The position numbers and the translations under genes are program-made. Shown piece after piece: positions 1-10,044 of a DNA stretch of 64,000 bases (position 1 is the first letter of the stretch; each line of letters opens with the position of its first letter). The DNA comes from Falsochrobactrum shanghaiense (GTDB taxonomy: Bacteria > Pseudomonadota > Alphaproteobacteria > Rhizobiales > Rhizobiaceae). Under the pieces are notes generated by a model. It was given only the letters and a program-made list of their open reading frames with translations. It made no database searches and was not told where the DNA came from. Location of the stretch: NCBI RefSeq assembly GCF_003149535.1, contig NZ_QGDB01000002.1:186001-250000 (forward strand). Direction: 5' to 3'.

Positions 1-770
1 TGGGTAATATAGGCCTTGACGCCGAGTTCTTCCGAGAACAGGCGGTAGAGGCTTGAGCGCGAAATATTGAATTCCCTGCAAATCGCATCCACCGTCAGGC
101 GGACGTCCAGCGCATTCTCGCCTATATGATTTATGATGTCTTCCTTGAGGCTCTGATGTCCGGCTTTTCCTGAAGACATCTCAAAATGCACGCTGCTCTT
201 CATCGATCCAAGCAGGGCATACTTATATTGTCGAAGCAGGGTTCTGTTCTCCGGCGTCAAATGGTTGAGAAGCTCATGAAGAATATGACGCTCGACGGAA
301 TAACGCATGGATTGCAGATCGAAGATGAAACCATGCAATTCCCTGCGGCCTGCCAGGCTCCGGCATTCATATTCCGATACGAAAAAGAACATGACCTCGA
401 TCGGCGCGTCACAACTTGCCTGAAATTCATTCATGCAATCGAGCGCGATCAGGGCGTTTTTATCGATTCTATGCGTCGTGTTTTTAATGTTGAATTCGAT
501 ATTGCCGGATAGCGGCCAGAGGAAGACAAAGCTGTTCAATGAACAATTCTGGACTTCATCCTGTATTCTGGAAAATATTTCCGGCTCAAGCCGCATTCGC
601 CCAAAAACAAAACCGGAGTTTAATGTCAGGCTTTCCCCCGGCTTGCGCCCCGAGCCTGCAATGACCGGGCCGACGGATAGTATCATATGCCATAATTCAT
701 TGCGTGATTTGTTTTCTGCGGCAAAACTATTGTAATTCTTCAAATTAAACACTCCTGTTGCCATCATCAT
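1..770 (-). CDS. AraC-family transcriptional regulator (C-terminus cut by window start)
   Basis: Reading the minus strand from an ATG at 770 gives about 256 codons without a stop up to the window edge, so the gene is partial. The last visible 45 residues form an AraC-type helix-turn-helix (LTVDAICREFNISRSSLYRLF), typical of the DNA-binding half at the C-terminus. The N-terminal 200 residues look like the cupin-like AraC_binding_2 sensor of AraC/FeaR-type activators, without a recognisable ligand signature. Three consecutive ATG codons (770, 767, 764) and a TTG at 741 with GGAG upstream leave the start uncertain. Base composition is visibly AT-richer than the flanking uvrB, which suggests acquisition by transfer. 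The target genes would lie outside the window. Confidence 0.8.
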   Translation of the reverse strand, partial: MMMATGVFNLKNYNSFAAENKSRNELWHMILSVGPVIAGSGRKPGESLTLNSGFVFGRMRLEPEIFSRIQDEVQNCSLNSFVFLWPLSGNIEFNIKNTTHRIDKNALIALDCMNEFQASCDAPIEVMFFFVSEYECRSLAGRRELHGFIFDLQSMRYSVERHILHELLNHLTPENRTLLRQYKYALLGSMKSSVHFEMSSGKAGHQSLKEDIINHIGENALDVRLTVDAICREFNISRSSLYRLFSEELGVKAYIT

Positions 771-887
771 GACGGTTTGAAGCGATCAGGAGAAATAGTC
801 CCGGATCAAGGTCGCTGATCAATTCTCATCAATCCTCAGGGCAAGTCCCCCACCGGGTATATTATATATGACTCCATAAGAGATTAA

Positions 888-916
888 TGAAACAAGAGCC
901 GGTTTGGCTCCTGTTT
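888..916 (-). terminator. Probable uvrB terminator hairpin
   Basis: On the minus strand, just past the uvrB stop, AACAGGAGCC pairs with GGCTCTTGTT (one mismatch, 5-base loop), followed by a short T-containing tail (TTTCATT). Its position fits a Rho-independent terminator separating uvrB from the AraC-type gene. Confidence 0.45.
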
Positions 917-930
917 CGGTAAAGCTGTAT

Positions 931-3687
<2,757 letters not shown>

Positions 3688-3819
3688 GGACCCTATATGG
3701 AAGCTTGGTGCACAAATGAAAAGAGCCTGTTGAGGAAAACCGATCAGGCGCGCTGGAAATACGCACAGGCCTGTTTCATACTCCACCCTGACTCCTCACC
3801 AGACTTTACAGGATAATCC

Positions 3820-4206
3820 ATGAGCGAAGAAGCCCAACCCCAAGGTATGCTGACACTGCGCGTCCCGGCCATGCCGCAGGATGCCAATGCCGCCTTCGAT
3901 ATTTTCGGCGGCTGGGTCATGGCGCAGATGGATTCCGCCTGCGGCATTCGCGCTGCCGAGCGTGCCAGAGGGCGCGTGGTGACAGCCGCCGTGCGGGAAA
4001 TGTCTTTTGCCAAGCCCGTCAAGATCGGCGACACCCTTTGCGTCTATACGCAGATCACGCGCACGGGCCGCACGTCGATCACCCTGAAAGTGGAAGCCTG
4101 GGCGCAGCGCTACCTGACCCACCAGATGGATCTCGTCACCCATGGCGAATTCGTCATGGTGGCGCTGGATGAAAACGGCAAGCCGACGCCGCTGCCTGCC
4201 GAATAA
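3820..4206 (+). CDS. YciA-type acyl-CoA thioesterase (hotdog fold)
   Basis: A 128-residue hotdog-fold protein of the YciA/cytosolic acyl-CoA hydrolase family, which hydrolyses acyl-CoA thioesters to free acid and CoA. The family signature is present: DIFGGWVMAQMDSACGI near residue 28 (the catalytic Asp sits in the DIFGGW turn) and the later GDTLCVYTQITRTGRTSI strand with the conserved RTGR. The length equals the usual single-domain size. It is transcribed away from uvrB with 132 bp between the two starts. The physiological substrate (short, medium or long acyl-CoA) cannot be read from sequence. Confidence 0.88.
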   Translation: MSEEAQPQGMLTLRVPAMPQDANAAFDIFGGWVMAQMDSACGIRAAERARGRVVTAAVREMSFAKPVKIGDTLCVYTQITRTGRTSITLKVEAWAQRYLTHQMDLVTHGEFVMVALDENGKPTPLPAE

Positions 4207-4219
4207 GCGGTCTATTTCC

Positions 4220-5107
4220 TTATTTGCAGGCGCGGTAGCCGTTGCGGCGCGGCATCAGGTCGAAATGGAAATGGTCCGCATGTTCGCGATTATAGCCGGG
4301 GCCGAGCACGGTGGTGAAATAATCGCACGCATCCGAACGCACGCTATTGAGCAGGCCCTTTTCGCGAAAGGCGAAGAAACCCGGCTTGCGCACGACGATA
4401 TTCTTGCCATTGTTGAGCGTGATCCTTGTCACGTCGATGGCGTTGCCGCGTGAATGTTCCGACATTTTCGCGCCGCGGCGGTGGTTCATCGTGCGGCAGG
4501 AATAGCCGCCGGCATTGTGGATCGTATTGACGCCGGAAAGATAACGCAGGCGCGAGGAGGGTTGCAGGTCGCCCTTGATCCAGCGGGCAAAGGCTTCGGT
4601 AATCTGGCAATTCAGCGTCGCCGCCGGTTTGAAGGCAATCGAGCCGCTGGCAAAGCCGCTGACCTCGATCGGATTGTCGATGCGGCAGCTGTCGCTGCGA
4701 TAGATTGGCGGTTTTTCCGTAAACACCACGCCGAGCCGCTTGAGCCGCGTCCGGCAGGCCGCTTCGGAACTGGACAGGGTGTAGATATTCTGGACCGCTG
4801 AAACCGGGTTCTGGACAGGGGCGGCAAAACCGTAATCGCCGGAATAATCCGGCTGGTTTCGCGCAGGAAGACCGGCATGGCCTTCTTCCTCTTCCGCAAG
4901 CCCGATGATGCGCTCATCCTGCGGCGCAGGGCTGGCGACCGGTGCCTGCGGTATGATGATGTCCGAATTGCTGATTTCTGCCTGCGGTCGCGGCGGCCGC
5001 TCGCCCGAGCAGCCTGATGCCAGAAGAAGCAGCATCAGCGCAGCCGGAAATGCAGCATGCCGAAAACGGTTGGACAAAACAGAACTCATGCCCATACCTT
5101 TCTTCAT
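4220..5107 (-). CDS. Extensin-like C-terminal domain lipoprotein
   Basis: The product is about 295 residues, with a short basic N-terminus, a hydrophobic stretch and a lipobox (LLASGC), so it is probably an outer- or inner-membrane lipoprotein. A proline-rich linker follows. The C-terminal 190 residues match the 'extensin-like' DUF of Rhizobiales, containing AACRTRL, HSRGNAIDV, and HADHFHFDL, with conserved His and Asp residues as in D-Ala-D-Ala peptidase-like folds. This suggests cell-wall binding or cleavage, which is inferred only. I chose the ATG at 5107, which has AAGG seven bases upstream; 5089 and 5155 are alternatives. It converges on the thioesterase gene with 13 bp between stops. 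Confidence 0.8.
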   Translation of the reverse strand: MKKGMGMSSVLSNRFRHAAFPAALMLLLLASGCSGERPPRPQAEISNSDIIIPQAPVASPAPQDERIIGLAEEEEGHAGLPARNQPDYSGDYGFAAPVQNPVSAVQNIYTLSSSEAACRTRLKRLGVVFTEKPPIYRSDSCRIDNPIEVSGFASGSIAFKPAATLNCQITEAFARWIKGDLQPSSRLRYLSGVNTIHNAGGYSCRTMNHRRGAKMSEHSRGNAIDVTRITLNNGKNIVVRKPGFFAFREKGLLNSVRSDACDYFTTVLGPGYNREHADHFHFDLMPRRNGYRACK

Positions 5108-5293
5108 ATTCATGCCTTTCCCGGGCCGGGTCATCGGGGTGTGGTTCCTGCGCATATTAGAAGAGAAGCGTAAACGAAGCGTCAGTGCGCGCGTTAAGCT
5201 CTGTGGCGCAAAGAGGGCAGCTTTGCTATAGGCGAAAGCGGCGGTTCCGGGCCAACCGCGCTCCTGTCATTCCGGTCCCTGAAGTCCAACGCC

Positions 5294-5644
5294 ATGTCCG
5301 CATTATTATCGCCGAGCGTCCTGCCGATTCTGCTTCTGATCGGCTCGAATATTTTCATGACCTTCGCCTGGTACTGGCACCTGAAATTTACCAATATGCC
5401 GTTGCTGACGGTGATATTCATCAGCTGGGCTATCGCGCTGGTCGAATATTTCATGGCGGTGCCCGCAAACCGCATCGGCCATGCGGTCTATTCGGCAGCG
5501 CAACTCAAGACCATGCAGGAAGTCATCACGCTGGTGATCTTCGCGCTGTTTTCGGTCTTCTATCTCAGGGAAGCCTTTGGCTGGAATCACCTGCTCGGCT
5601 TTGCCCTGATCGCAGGCGGAGCCGCGCTGATCTTCAAGCCCTGA
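5294..5644 (+). CDS. DUF486 (DMT-superfamily) small membrane protein
   Basis: A 116-residue protein of four predicted transmembrane helices. It matches the DUF486 family in length and motifs (NIFMTFAWYWHLKF near residue 19, LREAFGWNHLLGF near 90). The family belongs to the drug/metabolite transporter superfamily, but no substrate is known. It is transcribed divergently from the extensin-like gene. It ends exactly one base before the stop of the following minus-strand EamA transporter, so the two converge without any intergenic space. Confidence 0.85.
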   Translation: MSALLSPSVLPILLLIGSNIFMTFAWYWHLKFTNMPLLTVIFISWAIALVEYFMAVPANRIGHAVYSAAQLKTMQEVITLVIFALFSVFYLREAFGWNHLLGFALIAGGAALIFKP

Positions 5645-6553
5645 TCATTCGGCTGCTTCGGCGATCGGGGCCGGGACGGGTTTCCTGTTCCAGAACAGGG
5701 GAACCAGTTCGACGGCCAGCATGGCGGCAAAAAGCAGCCCGCAGCCGATAAAGCCGATCAGGCTGAGCCGCTCGCCGAGGAAAAGCGCGCCGAAAAAGGC
5801 TGCGAACAGGGCTTCCGAGGACAGGAAAATCGCAGCCTGCGCGGAACTGGTATAGCGCTGGCCGACCGCCTGCAGGGTGAAGGCTATGCCGGAGGAAAAC
5901 ACGCCGGTAAACAGCAATTCCTTCCAGGTCAGCGCAATCGCGTCCCAGCGGATGTCTTCGACCAGTCCCGCGATCACAAATCCCGCCAGGGCCGCGGTCG
6001 CAAACTGCACGCAGGTGAGCATGATGGGACGGCCGGTGCGTCCGGCCCGGCCAATGAGAATGACCTGCATGGCCCAGAACAGGGCCGCGCTGATGACCAG
6101 CCAGTCGCCTTGTTTCAAGGCGTCGAGCTTGCCGCCCGAAAGAAGGAATATGCCGGCAAGGCAGGCGGCAGCACTGGGCCAAACGACCGGATGCGGCCAG
6201 GCGCGGAAAATCAATACGCCAATGATGGGAACCAGAACGACATAAAGGCCGGTCAGGAAGCCCGCATTGGTGACGGAAGTGGTAATCAGGCCGATTTGTT
6301 GCAGGGCCAGCCCGACGAAGAGCGTCAGCCCGACCATGATGAAATAAAGATAGTTGCCCGCCTGCAATTTGCGTTGCGCCTGTCGCCCTTCGGCGATGGC
6401 AAGCGGCAATATGGTCAGCGATGCGATGGCCGCACGCAGGGCGATGAACAGGAAGGGACCGATGCTGGCCATGGCGGTGGACTGGGCGACAAAGCCCATG
6501 CCCCAGATGACACCTGCCAGAAGAAGCAGCAAATTGGCCTGTATGCGTGTCAT
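5645..6553 (-). CDS. EamA/DMT-family metabolite exporter
   Basis: A 302-residue inner-membrane protein with ten hydrophobic segments arranged as two EamA repeats. The first repeat begins LLLLAGVIWGMGFVAQS, the second near SAALFWAMQVILIGRAG. Members export amino acids, nucleotides or toxic metabolites; the substrate here is unknown. I chose the ATG at 6553, preceded by GAGG, over an upstream ATG at 6670 because the 39 extra residues are hydrophilic and absent from the family. It converges on the DUF486 gene, another DMT-superfamily member. Confidence 0.87.
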   Translation of the reverse strand: MTRIQANLLLLLAGVIWGMGFVAQSTAMASIGPFLFIALRAAIASLTILPLAIAEGRQAQRKLQAGNYLYFIMVGLTLFVGLALQQIGLITTSVTNAGFLTGLYVVLVPIIGVLIFRAWPHPVVWPSAAACLAGIFLLSGGKLDALKQGDWLVISAALFWAMQVILIGRAGRTGRPIMLTCVQFATAALAGFVIAGLVEDIRWDAIALTWKELLFTGVFSSGIAFTLQAVGQRYTSSAQAAIFLSSEALFAAFFGALFLGERLSLIGFIGCGLLFAAMLAVELVPLFWNRKPVPAPIAEAAE

Positions 6554-6930
6554 TATCGCCTCGTGGACAGGGGGAAAGCCGCGCCTTGCGGACGGCGCAG
6601 CTATACGCATTATCAGGGGCCAACGGCAAGGGCGATGCGCATCATGCGACATTGATGCCGGAATGATCATTTCCTGTACAAATGGCGGATTGTGTTTTTT
6701 CTTCGTGAAAAGATGAATGGAAATGCTATAGTTTATGCAGCAGCAATTTGAACGGTTCCGAAACAGGTGTTTTGGTGACCGTTTTCTTTTTGTTTACCGG
6801 GGATGCTCGCATCCTCCGGGAGGTCGTTTTGTGCTCTTTTCAGGGCGCGAAATAAGGCGGGCAATCAAAATGCCGCCGCGTCTGATCCCAAAAGGAAGCG
6901 CGGCGGAAGACGGAAAGGACTGTATCGGGT
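6554..6930 (+). other. Divergent promoter region between the EamA transporter and greA
   Basis: No coding region is supported here beyond weak shadow frames. The segment 6660-6740 is AT-rich (TTGTGTTTTTTC, then GCTATAGTTTATG) and is the best place for the greA promoter. A purine-rich stretch immediately upstream of greA gives only a modest ribosome-binding site. Confidence 0.4.
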
Positions 6931-7404
6931 ATGGAAAAATTCCCTATGACCCCTGGCGGTTTCGAAAACCTCAAGGAAGAACTTCGCTGGCGCCAGCAGA
7001 ACGAGCGCCCGCGCATCATCGAGGCGATAGCTGAAGCGCGTGCGCATGGCGATCTTTCGGAAAATGCCGAATATCATGCGGCCAAGGAAGCCCAGAGTCT
7101 GAACGAAGGCCGGATCAACGAGCTCGAAGATCTGGTCGCGCGGGCCGAAGTGATCGACGTATCCAAACTGACCGGCGACAAGATCAAGTTTGGCGCCACC
7201 GTCACCATGATCGACGAGGACACCGAAGAAGAGAAGGTCTATCAGATCGTCGGCGATCAGGAAGCCGATGTGAAACAGGGCCGGATTTCGATTTCGTCCC
7301 CCATCGCGCGGGCGCTGATCGGCAAGGGCGAGGGCGACACGATCGAGGTCAATGCCCCCGGCGGTTCGCGCTCCTACGAAATTCTCGCGCTCAAATTCGT
7401 TTGA
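6931..7404 (+). CDS. greA: Transcription elongation factor GreA
   Basis: GreA enters the secondary channel of RNA polymerase and stimulates cleavage of backtracked transcripts. The 157-residue product has the usual length. It begins with the typical [13 protein letters not shown] after a short leader. The coiled coil of about residues 10-75 carries the acidic tip [16 protein letters not shown], followed by the FKBP-like C-terminal domain ([18 protein letters not shown]). The gene directly precedes the glycosyltransferase, 11 bp away, and is probably co-transcribed with it. Confidence 0.97.
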   Translation: MEKFPMTPGGFENLKEELRWRQQNERPRIIEAIAEARAHGDLSENAEYHAAKEAQSLNEGRINELEDLVARAEVIDVSKLTGDKIKFGATVTMIDEDTEEEKVYQIVGDQEADVKQGRISISSPIARALIGKGEGDTIEVNAPGGSRSYEILALKFV

Positions 7405-7415
7405 GGCCGCAGCAG

Positions 7416-8474
7416 ATGCGCCTTCCGGCTTCAGGCGTCGAGGTCGTCGCGCCCAATTTCAAGCGCCGCCTTTCCGGCGTGACCTCGACCATCGTGCAAC
7501 TCATCCCCTTGCAGCGCGCAAGGGGGCTGGAGATCGCAACGATGGGGCCGGGACTGCCTGAGCAGCTGCCGCATCTGGGGTGGAGCGCCGTTTTTTCCTT
7601 CTGGAAAAGACCGGAAGGGCGGCGCTTTCGCATCTGGCATGCGCGCCGCAATATCGAGATGCTGGCCGGTATCTTCATGCGCGACGTGCTGCGCATGAAA
7701 TTGCGGCTGGTCTTCACCTCCGCCGCCCAGCGCCATCACAAGCCCTTCACGAAATGGCTGATTCGCCGCATGAATGCGGTGATCGCGACCAGTGCGCGCT
7801 CCGGCAGCTATCTGGAAGTGCCGCATCAGGTCATCATGCATGGCGTGGATCTTGAGCGGTTTCATCCGCCGAAAGAGGCTGCGGACCAGTTCAGCGCATC
7901 CGGCCTGCCGGGCAAATATGCGGTGGGCTGTTTTGGGCGCGTGCGCCATTCCAAAGGCACCGATCTCTTCGTCGATGCGATGATTGCGCTGCTGCCGCAA
8001 TATCCCGAATGGACGGCGGTGATTACCGGACGCACCACCGCCGAACACAAGGCGTTCGAGGACGGATTGAGAGCGCGCATCGCCGCCGCCGGTTTGCAGG
8101 ATCGCATTCTTATTCTGGGTGAAGTGCCGGATGTGCGCATCTGGTATCGCCGCCTGACGCTCTATGTCGCGCCCTCCCGCAATGAAGGCTTTGGCCTCAC
8201 GCCGCTTGAGGCCATGGCCTCGCAAACGGCGGTGGTTGCAAGCGATGCGGGCGCTTATGCCGAAATGATCGTCGAGGGGACCGGCAGTTTCGTTCCCGCT
8301 GGCGATGGCGCTGCGCTGCGTGACGCAATCGCGCCCTATCTTGCCGATCCCGCCATGACCTTGCGGCAGGGAGAAAACGCACTCGCCCATGTGCGCGAAG
8401 CCTTCCCGCTTGAGAGGGAAGCCGCTGCAATCAGCGCGGTCTACGAACGGGTTTTTGACGGTGCGCAAGATTAA
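7416..8474 (+). CDS. lpcC: GT4-family glycosyltransferase, LpcC-like (LPS core mannosyltransferase type)
   Basis: A 352-residue GT-B fold glycosyltransferase. The C-terminal half carries the GT4 donor-binding EX7E motif in PSRNEGFGLTPLEAMA and the preceding VGCFGRVRHSKGTDLFVDA. The whole protein resembles the rhizobial LpcC family, which adds mannose to the LPS inner core from GDP-mannose at the inner membrane. The symbol is assigned by recognition and the acceptor is inferred. The start is the ATG at 7416 with GAGG upstream. A TTG at 7401 would overlap the greA stop and is possible. GDP-mannose would come from manC-manB found elsewhere in this window. Confidence 0.8.
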   Translation: MRLPASGVEVVAPNFKRRLSGVTSTIVQLIPLQRARGLEIATMGPGLPEQLPHLGWSAVFSFWKRPEGRRFRIWHARRNIEMLAGIFMRDVLRMKLRLVFTSAAQRHHKPFTKWLIRRMNAVIATSARSGSYLEVPHQVIMHGVDLERFHPPKEAADQFSASGLPGKYAVGCFGRVRHSKGTDLFVDAMIALLPQYPEWTAVITGRTTAEHKAFEDGLRARIAAAGLQDRILILGEVPDVRIWYRRLTLYVAPSRNEGFGLTPLEAMASQTAVVASDAGAYAEMIVEGTGSFVPAGDGAALRDAIAPYLADPAMTLRQGENALAHVREAFPLEREAAAISAVYERVFDGAQD

Positions 8475-8633
8475 GCGCATTCCGAAAACCGTCACCACGA
8501 CCTAGCACCCGATCTCGTGATGCGCAGGGCGTGACTTTTCGAGCCAGCCATCGATACTCTCAAGAAATTCTGAAGAATTGCACCCGGAAAGCAGGCAGTG
8601 CTTGCATCCCTGTTCGCAAGCGTTTATGTCAAT
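8475..8633. other. Intergenic spacer downstream of the glycosyltransferase
   Basis: No gene is visible. The short string ACCGTCACCACGACCTA at 8490-8506 nearly repeats a string found at 9390-9406 after zinT, so it is probably a remnant of the same intergenic repeat. Confidence 0.35.
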
Positions 8634-8657
8634 AATGTTACGATATTACATAACATT
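8634..8657. promoter_or_regulatory. Putative Zur box upstream of zinT
   Basis: A 24-bp inverted repeat, AATGTTA-N10-TAACATT, is centred 32 bp before the zinT start. It resembles the alphaproteobacterial Zur operator built on GTTATNNNATAAC. A zinc-responsive repressor site is expected before a ZinT gene, so motif and context agree; binding is inferred. Confidence 0.6.
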
Positions 8658-8677
8658 CCAAATCAGGAGAAGAGAGC

Positions 8678-9340
8678 ATGAGAAACCTGCTTGCATCCTT
8701 GGGTCTTTGCGCCGCCATGGCAATCTCTGGCCCGGCGCTGGCCGCGGCACAGGAAAAGCCCGCATCCGCTCACGGCCATTCCCATAGCCATGCGCATGAT
8801 CACGACAATGAAATCTACAAGGGTTATTTCAAGGACGCTCAGGTCAAGGACCGTCAGCTTTCCGACTGGGAAGGCGACTGGCAATCGGTCTATCCCTATT
8901 TGCAGGATGGAACGCTCGATTCCGTTTTCGCGCATAAAGCGGAACATGGCGATCAATCAGCGAAGCAATATCGCGATTATTATGAAATCGGTTATCGCAC
9001 CAATACCGATCGCATCGTCATCGAGGGGGACGAGGTTTCGTTCCATGAAGGCGATAAAACCGTCTCCGGAAAATATGCGGACGACGGCTATGAGATTCTC
9101 AACTATGCCAAGGGCAATCGCGGCGTGCGCTTTATCTTCAGGAAGATCGAGGGAGATGATGCGGCACCTGATTATATCCAGTTCAGCGATCATCGCATCG
9201 CGCCTGAAAAAGCGGACCATTATCACCTTTATTGGGGAAATGATCGCGGGGCCTTGCTTGAAGAAGTTACCAACTGGCCGACTTACTATCCGTCTTCATT
9301 GACCGGCAAGGACATTGCCCACGAGATGATGCATCACTAA
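8678..9340 (+). CDS. zinT: Periplasmic zinc-binding protein ZinT
   Basis: ZinT binds zinc in the periplasm and helps ZnuABC under zinc shortage. The 220-residue precursor has a Sec signal peptide (residues 1 to about 24, ending ALA-AA), a histidine-rich linker rich in H-S-H-A-H-D-H, and the YodA/ZinT lipocalin-like domain beginning IYKGYFKDAQVKDR. That domain includes the DWEGDWQSVYPYLQ signature and the metal-binding HYHLYWG near residue 188. A strong AGGAGA ribosome-binding site and a Zur-like box precede it. It stands alone here, with no znu genes nearby. Confidence 0.93.
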   Translation: MRNLLASLGLCAAMAISGPALAAAQEKPASAHGHSHSHAHDHDNEIYKGYFKDAQVKDRQLSDWEGDWQSVYPYLQDGTLDSVFAHKAEHGDQSAKQYRDYYEIGYRTNTDRIVIEGDEVSFHEGDKTVSGKYADDGYEILNYAKGNRGVRFIFRKIEGDDAAPDYIQFSDHRIAPEKADHYHLYWGNDRGALLEEVTNWPTYYPSSLTGKDIAHEMMHH

Positions 9341-9363
9341 GCGGATAATCCAATATCCAACAA

Positions 9364-9515
9364 GGGTTAAGGTACTTCCCACACCTTAACCCGTCGCCAC
9401 GACCTAAAGCATGTCGCCCGAAAGTGGGAACCGGTTTCGGGATAACGAGATGCGTTAAAATAACAACTTAAAGCGTAAGGAGCGAACCTGAAAGATCGCG
9501 ACACGCTTTAGTGTA
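9364..9515. repeat. Rhizobiales-type intergenic palindromic repeat
   Basis: The segment begins with a perfect hairpin (GGGTTAAGG / CCTTAACCC, 11-base loop, 9364-9392) directly after zinT, which may end its transcript. It continues with AAAGCATGTCG and a second hairpin CCCGAAA-N11-TTTCGGG (9417-9441) whose loop GTGGGAACCGG is the hallmark of intergenic repeats scattered through Rhizobium, Mesorhizobium and Brucella genomes. A partial third part, TTAAAGCG, recurs at its end. It is non-coding. Family name and copy number need a genome search. Confidence 0.6.
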
Positions 9516-9529
9516 GCGAAAAAGCAGCC

Positions 9530-9766
9530 TCACGCTGCCGCGAATGCGACCTTGACGCCGCGCTGCCGAAAATAGGCCTGCATCAGCTTCCTGCCCGAGC
9601 GGTTGTTCTGCACCAGCCTGGCCGGATCGAAAATGGCCTCTTTCAAGCCCTCACGCTCCAGTGCAAGCTTCAGGTTTGCGATATGCACATCGATGTCGAC
9701 ATTATCTGCCTGAAGCGACTCGTAGATGCGGTCCATTGCGTCGGCTACCGAAAATTCGCTCACCAT
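9530..9766 (-). CDS. Small conserved-looking protein of unknown function
   Basis: A 78-residue protein I do not recognise. It starts at an ATG with a textbook AGGAG site five bases upstream, the main reason to accept it. The sequence is soluble and mixed-charge: an N-terminal helix (FSVADAMDRIYESLQ), a likely metal-free helical middle, and a basic C-terminal segment NNRSGRKLMQAYFRQRG. There are no cysteines, signal peptide or membrane segment. It stands alone between the repeat and the divergent fatty-acid operon, sharing a 278-bp upstream region with it. It could be a small regulator or adaptor. Confidence 0.6.
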   Translation of the reverse strand: MVSEFSVADAMDRIYESLQADNVDIDVHIANLKLALEREGLKEAIFDPARLVQNNRSGRKLMQAYFRQRGVKVAFAAA

Positions 9767-9917
9767 TAACTCCTGTTGTCGTTTGATGGGCGCTTACCAC
9801 ATTTTTCATTCCAGACAAATCAAACGCAACGAAATGACCATACCAAGGCGCAGGGGGACAAACCAAGGCGGCGTTTACACAACTGGCCGGTGGTTTCGCC
9901 ATAGCGTAATTTCTATA

Positions 9918-9941
9918 TTTGACGTTTACGTAAACATCAAA
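9918..9941. promoter_or_regulatory. Putative operator of the beta-oxidation operon (LiuR/MerR-like palindrome)
   Basis: The 24-bp segment TTTGACGTTTACGTAAACATCAAA is a palindrome with one mismatched pair, centred on GTTTACGTAAAC. This resembles the operator of LiuR-type MerR regulators, which control acyl-CoA and branched-chain catabolism in proteobacteria. It lies about 104 bp before the acyl-CoA dehydrogenase start in an AT-rich promoter-like region. No MerR gene is in the window, so the regulator would act in trans. Confidence 0.5.
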
Positions 9942-10044
9942 TTGCATTAGCCTGAGTCTATAGTTGACTGCTATTCTGCTTGAGACGCATTCGGGAGCAT
10001 TTCGTTTTGCGGAATTGCTCAGATGATGAATTTGGAGGATTTCG

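Noticed and set aside
3688-3819. SOS (LexA) box upstream of uvrB
   Set aside because: No GTTC-N7-GTTC or close variant, the alphaproteobacterial LexA site, is seen between uvrB and the thioesterase gene.
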